A stretch of 64,000 bases of DNA. Origin: Rhodopseudomonas sp. BAL398 (GTDB taxonomy: Bacteria; Pseudomonadota; Alphaproteobacteria; Rhizobiales; Xanthobacteraceae). Position 1 is the stretch's first letter; every line of letters starts with the position of its first letter. Made by a program: the position numbers and the translations under genes. Under the pieces are notes generated by a model, which was given only the letters and a program-made list of their open reading frames with translations, searched no databases and was not told the DNA's origin. This document shows positions 57,755 through 64,000 of the stretch, piece by piece. Where the stretch lies: the NCBI RefSeq assembly GCF_033001325.1, contig NZ_CP133111.1, positions 3,984,501-4,048,500 of the forward strand. Reading direction: 5' to 3'.

Positions 57755-58798
57755 ATGAAAGATTTCAACTCACTCGACTGGGACGACCTGAAGGTGTTCG
57801 TCCACACCGCCCGCGGCGGCAGCTTGGGCAGCGCGGCGAGATTCCTGAAAGTCGATCAATCGACCATCAGCCGCCGCATTGCGCATCTTGAGAGCACGCT
57901 GGGGGTGGCGTTGTTCGAACGGCTGCCCTCCGGATTGCGTATCAACGAGGCCGGCGACCGCCTGCTGTGCCATGCCGAACGGATCGAAAGCGCCGTCATC
58001 GCCATGGGCGAGGATTTGCAATGCGGCCGCAGCCGGATGGCCGGGCGGGTCCGCCTTGCCACCATGGAAGGCATTGCGTCGCTTTATCTGGCGGCCCGCT
58101 TCTCGCGCTTGCGCCGCCAGCATCCGCAACTAACCGTGGAATTACTCACCTCGCCGCAGACGGTTTCGGTCAACCGCCGCGAGGCCGATCTCTTCCTCAG
58201 CTTCTTCCAGCCCCGAGCCCAGGGCATGGTTTCGGAACGACTTGGCCGCTTCAAGCTCGGCCTCTATGCCTCGCAGGATTATCTCGACGAGAATGGCATG
58301 CCCGGCTCCACCGCAGATCTGGCTCGGCATAGCTTCGTCACTTATATCGACGACCTTATTCAGCTCGATTCGGTGCGCTGGCTCGACGACATCATCAAGA
58401 ACCCGCCGATCAGCTTTCATTCCAACAGCATGATTGCGCAGATGAACGCCGCCGCCGGCGGGATCGGGCTGGTGCTGCTGCCAAGCTTCGCCGCTCAGGG
58501 CCGCGACGATCTGATCCCGGTGCTGCACGAGCGGATATCGACGGTCCGCGAATTGTGGATCAATGTCCACACCGACCTGCAATTCGTGCCGCGCATCCGC
58601 GCGGTGTCGAGTTTCCTGAAAACGACCTTCAGGTCCGACCCGATGATGCAGGCCGAAACGTCGGGCCGCGAACTGCTCGATGCGCTGTTGGAGACTCCTT
58701 GCGCGATTGGGCCAGGCCAGCGCTTGCAGTCAAGATCGGCCGGCATCTCCGCCGCCCCCGATTCGGCCGGGGCAGATCCCCGGCGCTTTCGGAGTTGA
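57755..58798 (+). CDS. LysR-family transcriptional regulator
   Basis: The product is 347 aa. The winged helix-turn-helix is at residues ~8-65 (DWDDLKVFVHTARGGSLGSAARFLKVDQSTISRRIAHLE), followed by a substrate-binding domain. The ~40-residue tail is longer than usual for the family. It is divergent from the nitrilase operon and is probably its regulator. The ATG at 57755 has no visible ribosome-binding site and lies directly behind a sigma-54 element. Confidence 0.9.
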   Translation: MKDFNSLDWDDLKVFVHTARGGSLGSAARFLKVDQSTISRRIAHLESTLGVALFERLPSGLRINEAGDRLLCHAERIESAVIAMGEDLQCGRSRMAGRVRLATMEGIASLYLAARFSRLRRQHPQLTVELLTSPQTVSVNRREADLFLSFFQPRAQGMVSERLGRFKLGLYASQDYLDENGMPGSTADLARHSFVTYIDDLIQLDSVRWLDDIIKNPPISFHSNSMIAQMNAAAGGIGLVLLPSFAAQGRDDLIPVLHERISTVRELWINVHTDLQFVPRIRAVSSFLKTTFRSDPMMQAETSGRELLDALLETPCAIGPGQRLQSRSAGISAAPDSAGADPRRFRS

Positions 58799-59032
58799 AT
58801 CCACATTGGCACGCAAGCGCGGTCGCGCGCTCAGGCCGACGCGCCGACAGGCATCGCCAGGCGAGTGCTGCGGACACAGGACGGTCATCCGCAGGGATGC
58901 GTTCGCGAAGGCTGAGAAAATTGAATTGCATGATCCGTCGCGGCGCTTCGCCAAGCAACCGTTCGACAGCGGAGCCGCGCCCCCGTTGTTACACAGGATG
59001 GGCCCGCGCAACTCTGATGGGGCATAACTTAT

Positions 59033-59052
59033 TGAAGTCACGAATGACTTCA
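59033..59052 (-). terminator. Hairpin downstream of tRNA-Leu
   Basis: TGAAGTCA and TGACTTCA are perfect arms around a 4-base loop, seven bases beyond the tRNA 3' end on the minus strand. The T content after it is modest. The rest of the LysR-tRNA gap (58799-59032) shows nothing supportable. Confidence 0.5.
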
Positions 59053-59058
59053 GGGGAA

Positions 59059-59145
<87 letters not shown>

Positions 59146-59294
59146 TCGGCCGGGTTAGTACGGATCGGCGGCGCGCTTGTCAATTCAATGACGCCGCGAT
59201 CTGAGCCGCTGTTCACCGTTTGGTTGACGACGGATCGCGAAACCGCCAGAACCTTGAGGCTCCCAACCATTTCGACCCGATCAGGACGCAGCGC

Positions 59295-60260
59295 ATGGCC
59301 TCGAATTTGGACACCCTCGTCACCGTATTTGGCGGCTCCGGCTTTCTCGGCCGGCATGTCGTCAACGCATTAGCGCGGCGCGACTTCCGAATCAGGGTCG
59401 CGGTTCGACGGCCGGACCTGACCGGGCATCTGCAGCCGCTCGGCAAGGTCGGCCAGATCCACGCCGTTCAGGCCAATCTGCGCTACCCCGAATCGGTGCA
59501 GGCGGCGATGCGGGATTCGCATGTGGCCATCAATCTGGTCGGGATTCTCGCCGAGAGCGGCGCGCAGAAATTCGATTCGGTGCAGGCCAGGGGTCCCGCG
59601 GCAATCGCCGAGGCCGCGGCCGCCGTCGCCGCGCGGATGGTGCATGTCTCGGCGATCGGCGCCGATGCCGATTCGGCGTCGCGCTATGCGCGCTCCAAGG
59701 CCGCCGGCGAACAGGCCGTGCTGGCCGCGGTGCCGGATGCGGTGATCATGCGGCCCTCGGTGGTGTTCGGCCCCGAGGACGCCTTCACCAACCGATTCGC
59801 CGCGCTGGCGCGAATGTCGCCGGTGGTGCCGCTGGTCGGCGCCGACACCAAATTGCAGCCGGTCTATGTCGGCGATGTCGCCACCGCGATCGCCGAGGCG
59901 GTCGAGGGCCGCGCCAAGGCCGGGGCGACCTACGAGCTCGGCGGGCCGGAAGTCATGACCATGCGCGAGATCATCGAGCTGATCCTGGTGACGATCGACC
60001 GCCGCCGCCTGATGCTGCCGCTGCCGTTCGGGCTGGCCAGCCTGCAGGCGATGCTGCTGCAATTTGCCCCCGGCGGGCTGAAGCTGACGCCCGACCAGGT
60101 GGCGCTGCTGCGGGTCGACAATGTGGTGAGCGATGCCGCCAAGGCGGCCGGGCTGACGCTGCAGGGTCTCGGGATCACGCCTGATTCGCTGCAGGCGATC
60201 GTGCCGTCCTATCTGTGGCGGTTCCGCAAGACCGGCCAGTTCGCCCGCAAAAGCGCCTAA
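59295..60260 (+). CDS. NDUFA9-like NAD(P)-binding oxidoreductase
   Basis: The product is 321 aa, an atypical SDR. The Rossmann motif VFGGSGFLGRHVV is at the N-terminus, then RMVHVSAIGADADSASRYARSKAAGE, and a late segment typical of complex I NDUFA9-like proteins. AGGA precedes the ATG at 59295. In alphaproteobacteria these proteins are relatives of the mitochondrial complex I subunit; whether this one binds complex I is not known. Confidence 0.85.
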   Translation: MASNLDTLVTVFGGSGFLGRHVVNALARRDFRIRVAVRRPDLTGHLQPLGKVGQIHAVQANLRYPESVQAAMRDSHVAINLVGILAESGAQKFDSVQARGPAAIAEAAAAVAARMVHVSAIGADADSASRYARSKAAGEQAVLAAVPDAVIMRPSVVFGPEDAFTNRFAALARMSPVVPLVGADTKLQPVYVGDVATAIAEAVEGRAKAGATYELGGPEVMTMREIIELILVTIDRRRLMLPLPFGLASLQAMLLQFAPGGLKLTPDQVALLRVDNVVSDAAKAAGLTLQGLGITPDSLQAIVPSYLWRFRKTGQFARKSA

Positions 60261-60290
60261 CGCGGCGCGGCGCCGGCCGAGGCCGGGCTA

Positions 60291-60390
60291 GAGCAATTCC
60301 GGTTCTGATCGACCAGAACCGGAGCTTTAGATTTCTGTTTTGACGCGCTTTTTTCACGCGAACCGGTTTTCACTTCGCTCGAAAACGCTC
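60291..60390. repeat. Interspersed repeat with terminator-like hairpin
   Basis: A ~100-bp element begins GAGCAATTCCGGTTCTG and ends CACTTCGCTCGAAAACGCTC. It has a 9-bp stem CCGGTTCTG/CAGAACCGG (60299-60322), then T-rich sequence and a GACGCG..CGCG part. It lies between convergent genes and abuts the uppP stop, so it can end transcription of both. I recall very similar elements scattered through Bradyrhizobium genomes. Confidence 0.75.
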
Positions 60391-61196
60391 TATTTGCCCA
60401 TCGCCAGCGCGATCAGGCCGAGGGTGCCGACGATCACCCGCCACCAGGCGAACAGCACGAAGCCGTGCCTTGTGACGTAATCGAGGAAGGTCTTGACCAC
60501 GATCGCCGCGGTGATGAACGACACCGCAAAGCCGATCGCCACCAGCACCCCATGGTCCATCGTCATCTCGCCGCGCCCCTTGTACAGATCGTAGGCGAAC
60601 GCCCCGATCATGGTGGGGATCGCCAGAAAGAACGAGAATTCGGCGGCCGAGCGCTTGTCGGCGCCGAGCAGCATCGCCGCGACGATGCTGGCGCCGGAGC
60701 GCGATACGCCCGGAATCATCGCCAGGCACTGCGCGCAGCCGATGTAGAAATACATCGGCAGCGAAAATAGCGTGGCGTCATGGTCACGCGGCTGCAGATC
60801 GAGCTGGTCGACCCACAGCAGAATGGCGCCGCCGACGATCAGCGAAAAGCACACCACCCAGGGATTGAACAGATACATCTTGATGTAGCCGCCGGCGGCT
60901 GCGCCGATCACCGCGGCGGGCAGGAACGCCACCAGCACGCCGATGACGAAGCGCTGCGAGTCGGGATCGGAGAACATTCCCAACGCGATCCGCCACAATT
61001 TCATGAAATAGATCGACAGAATCGCCAGAATCGCGCCGAGCTGGATCAGCACCGCGAAGCTCTTCCAGAACGGGTCCTCGCCGAGGTCGAAGATCCGTTC
61101 CGCCAGCAACAGATGGCCGGTCGAGGACACCGGCAAAAACTCCGTGACACCCTCGACGACGCCGAGAATCACGGCCCTCAATGTATCGGAAATCAT
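60390..61196 (-). CDS. uppP: Undecaprenyl-diphosphatase
   Basis: The product is 268 aa with about eight membrane helices. The BacA motifs [20 protein letters not shown] and [18 protein letters not shown] are intact. It recycles the lipid carrier of peptidoglycan and other envelope polymers. It is also called BacA (unrelated to the peptide transporter of that name). Confidence 0.97.
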   Translation of the reverse strand: MISDTLRAVILGVVEGVTEFLPVSSTGHLLLAERIFDLGEDPFWKSFAVLIQLGAILAILSIYFMKLWRIALGMFSDPDSQRFVIGVLVAFLPAAVIGAAAGGYIKMYLFNPWVVCFSLIVGGAILLWVDQLDLQPRDHDATLFSLPMYFYIGCAQCLAMIPGVSRSGASIVAAMLLGADKRSAAEFSFFLAIPTMIGAFAYDLYKGRGEMTMDHGVLVAIGFAVSFITAAIVVKTFLDYVTRHGFVLFAWWRVIVGTLGLIALAMGK

Positions 61197-61393
61197 GAAA
61201 AGGCCCGCGATGTCGGAACTGGCTGATGAAGCGGAGCGTTTCTCGCCTATTCGCCCGCGTGCCGCAACGTCAAAAAACGCATAATTGCCGCCTTGCCTCG
61301 CCGCCGTGCTCGGCTAGTTTGGCCCTGGCCGCGGGCCAAGGCGCCGCCGCTCGGCGACGATTTGTTAAGCCCTGCGAAACTATCAAGGTCACC

Positions 61394-62086
61394 ATGTATA
61401 CCCTATTCCATCATCCGTTCTGCCCGCAGTCGCGGTTCATCCGCCTTGCGCTCGGCGAGCATGGCCTCGATCTCAGGCTGGTGGAGGAGCGCGCCTGGGA
61501 GCGCCGGGCCGCATTTCTCACGCTCAACCCGGCCGGCACCACGCCGGTTCTGGTGGCCGAGGGCCGACCGGCCATTCCCGGCGCCGGCGTGATCTGCGAG
61601 TTCCTCGACGAGAGCCATGGCGCCGCGCTTGGCGAACGCCGGCTGCTGCCGCATTCGGTCGGCGAGCGGATCGAGGTGCGCCGGCTGCTATCGTGGTTCA
61701 ACGACAAGTTTTTCGAGGAGGCCAGCGGCCCCCTGGTGACCGAGCGCATCTACAAACGCTTCATGGCCGAGGAGGATGGCGGCGGGCCGCCGGCGATGGA
61801 GGTGATTCGTGCCGCCACCGCCAATGTGCGCTACCATCTGGCCTATATCGGTTGGCTGGCGCGGACCCGGAACTTTCTCGCCGGCGACCGGCTGAGCTAT
61901 GCCGATCTCGCCGCCGCGGCGCATCTGTCGGCGATCGACTATCTGGGCGACGTGCCATGGAACGAGGACGAGGCAGCAAAGGCCTGGTATGCGCGGATCA
62001 AGTCGCGCCCCTCGTTCCGCCCGCTGCTCAGCGAATGGCTGGCCGGGGTGCCGGCCTCGCGCACTTATGTCGATCTGGATTTTTGA
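61394..62086 (+). CDS. Glutathione S-transferase family protein
   Basis: The product is 230 aa. An N-terminal thioredoxin-like domain (YTLFHHPFCPQSRFIRLALGEHGL, then NPAGTTPVLV) is followed by an alpha-helical GST C-domain with FLAGDRLSYADLAAAAHLSAIDYLG. The CPQS at the first helix resembles a redox Cys-type GST. AAGG precedes the ATG. The nearby queG is a frequent neighbour in this group. The substrate is unknown. Confidence 0.85.
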   Translation: MYTLFHHPFCPQSRFIRLALGEHGLDLRLVEERAWERRAAFLTLNPAGTTPVLVAEGRPAIPGAGVICEFLDESHGAALGERRLLPHSVGERIEVRRLLSWFNDKFFEEASGPLVTERIYKRFMAEEDGGGPPAMEVIRAATANVRYHLAYIGWLARTRNFLAGDRLSYADLAAAAHLSAIDYLGDVPWNEDEAAKAWYARIKSRPSFRPLLSEWLAGVPASRTYVDLDF

Positions 62087-62132
62087 CGGCGTTTCGGCGA
62101 TCCCCACTCGCATTGGTCCAGAGCCCCTCACC

Positions 62133-62172
62133 CGGATTGCTTCGCAATCCGACCTCTCCCTATGGGAGAGGT
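62133..62172. repeat. Double-hairpin repeat before queG
   Basis: Two perfect hairpins stand side by side: CGGATTGC/GCAATCCG (62133-62151) and ACCTCTCCC/GGGAGAGGT (62152-62172). They sit in the GST-queG gap. The GAGAGGT end is about 30 bases before the queG ATG. Confidence 0.7.
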
Positions 62173-62204
62173 AAAGACGTCGCGCGCGGCAGCAGCCGGT
62201 TTCC

Positions 62205-63341
<1,137 letters not shown>

Positions 63342-63385
63342 GAGCCTGACTGAAATGGCAACCAATAGGGTCGCACTCGATTTCG

Positions 63386-63493
63386 TCGTTGCGAGCCGAG
63401 GCCGGCGCGTAGCGCCGTCCGAAAGCGAAGCAATCCAGGAGCCGGCAAGCAAAGACTGGATTGCTTCGTCGCTCCGCTCCTCGCAAAGACGAA
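63386..63493. repeat. Interspersed palindromic repeat (second copy of the 4576 family)
   Basis: It begins CGTTGCGAGCCGAGG, has inverted arms GAAGCAATCC and GGATTGCTTC, and ends CTCGCAAAGACGAA. It is a diverged copy of 4576-4697 and lies between queG and the convergent hydrolase gene. Confidence 0.75.
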
Positions 63494-63563
63494 CTTGAAT
63501 GCCGGATTCTATCCGTCGTTTTCGAGTCAGCCTCTCACCATGAGGCGATCTCTGCGCAGGACC

Positions 63564-64000
63564 CTACGCGAATTCCTGCACCGCCGCGATGATCCGCGCG
63601 ATGTCCTGCGGCCGGCTCAGGCGGTGGTCGCCATCCTGGATCAGGGTCAGCACCACATCGTCGCTGGGCAGCCGGTCGGTCAGCGCGAAGGCGTGCCGCC
63701 ACGGCACGTCGGGGTCCTGCGTGCCCTGCAGGATGCGCACCGGGCAGCCGAGCGAGATCGCGCCGCCGAGCACCAGATGTTTGCGGCCGTCCTCGATCAG
63801 CGCGCGGGTGATCGGATAGGGCTCGCCATAATCCGACGGCCGCAGCCAGACACCGGTGGTTTCGATCTGGGTGCGAATCTGCGGGGGAAACGCCTTCCAC
63901 ATCAATTCCTCGGTGAAATCCGCCGCCGGCGCGATCAGCACCAAGGCGGCCAGGCTGGCTCGCTTGGCGCCGCGCCGCGCCAATTCGCGCGCCAGCAGCA
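63564..64000 (-). CDS. Alpha/beta hydrolase (5' partial)
   Basis: The reading frame stays open to the right edge, so the N-terminus and the nucleophile elbow are outside. The visible ~145 residues hold the last part of the fold, with the catalytic Asp in LQGTQDPDVPW and the His in QDGDHRLSRPQD. These match small BAAT/palmitoyl-thioesterase-like hydrolases. The substrate is unknown. Confidence 0.8.
   Translation of the reverse strand, partial: LLARELARRGAKRASLAALVLIAPAADFTEELMWKAFPPQIRTQIETTGVWLRPSDYGEPYPITRALIEDGRKHLVLGGAISLGCPVRILQGTQDPDVPWRHAFALTDRLPSDDVVLTLIQDGDHRLSRPQDIARIIAAVQEFA

Overview
The window is a GC-rich, densely packed piece of an alphaproteobacterial chromosome. Gene order (cmk-rpsA, ihfB-lapA-trpFBA-accD-folC, addBA-trxA, lptC-lptA-lptB-rpoN-hpf-ptsN), a DivL-type kinase, a ROSE-type heat-shock leader, a class II-like AroA and several interspersed palindromic repeat families all fit the Rhodopseudomonas/Bradyrhizobium group of the Hyphomicrobiales. 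This assignment comes from recognised proteins and synteny; no database search was made. Most of the window is core genome, with small accessory pieces set between core genes.

Layout. 1-3.2 kb: a truncated peptidoglycan-binding pseudo-protease, an orphan ParA ATPase and a secreted PRC-barrel protein. 3.2-9.1 kb: repeats, mutM, ubiE-ubiB, a coaBC gene with a ribbon-helix-helix domain fused to its front, and dut. 9.2-21.8 kb: a long same-strand run with a DivL-like kinase, a TsaE/AmgK fusion, PilZ, MurU-like, addB-addA and trxA. 21.9-31 kb: a solo ATP-dependent DNA ligase, then a leftward run of phosphoesterase, folC, accD, trpA, trpB, trpF, lapA, ihfB and sppA. 31-36.7 kb: rpsA, cmk, a DUF374 acyltransferase, aroA and a TIGR02300 protein. 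36.7-38.7 kb: tRNA-Ala, a 120-bp tandem repeat, a GIY-YIG nuclease and a CoA-transferase. 38.9-43.7 kb: the ugpBAEC glycerol-3-phosphate transporter, whose operon carries an inserted DUF559 endonuclease gene bounded by 42-bp inverted repeats. 43.7-51.6 kb: heat-shock-controlled hsp20-DUF1150, then ptsN, hpf, rpoN, lptB, lptA, lptC and a RNase D-like gene. 51.7-58.8 kb: a nitrilase plus Liv-type ABC transporter operon, divergent from a LysR regulator. 59-64 kb: tRNA-Leu, an NDUFA9-like oxidoreductase, uppP, a GST, queG and a partial hydrolase.

Regulatory sequence read directly: a Pho box before ugpB; an RpoH-type promoter followed by a ROSE-like RNA thermometer before hsp20; a near-perfect sigma-54 -24/-12 element abutting the LysR start codon; a 20-bp perfect palindrome between nitrilase and LysR; three TTGCAA boxes spaced exactly 18 bp before the RHH-coaBC gene; a CtrA-like box before divL; and several intrinsic terminators.

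Most interesting candidates: (1) the DUF559 nuclease gene framed by REP-like inverted repeats that also supply the ribosome-binding site of ugpA, with an inverted pair of the same repeat family between trpA and trpB; (2) the RHH-CoaBC fusion with its phased TTGCAA array, which suggests a CoA enzyme that may control its own promoter; (3) the GIY-YIG gene behind a tandem repeat that starts at the CCA end of a tRNA gene.
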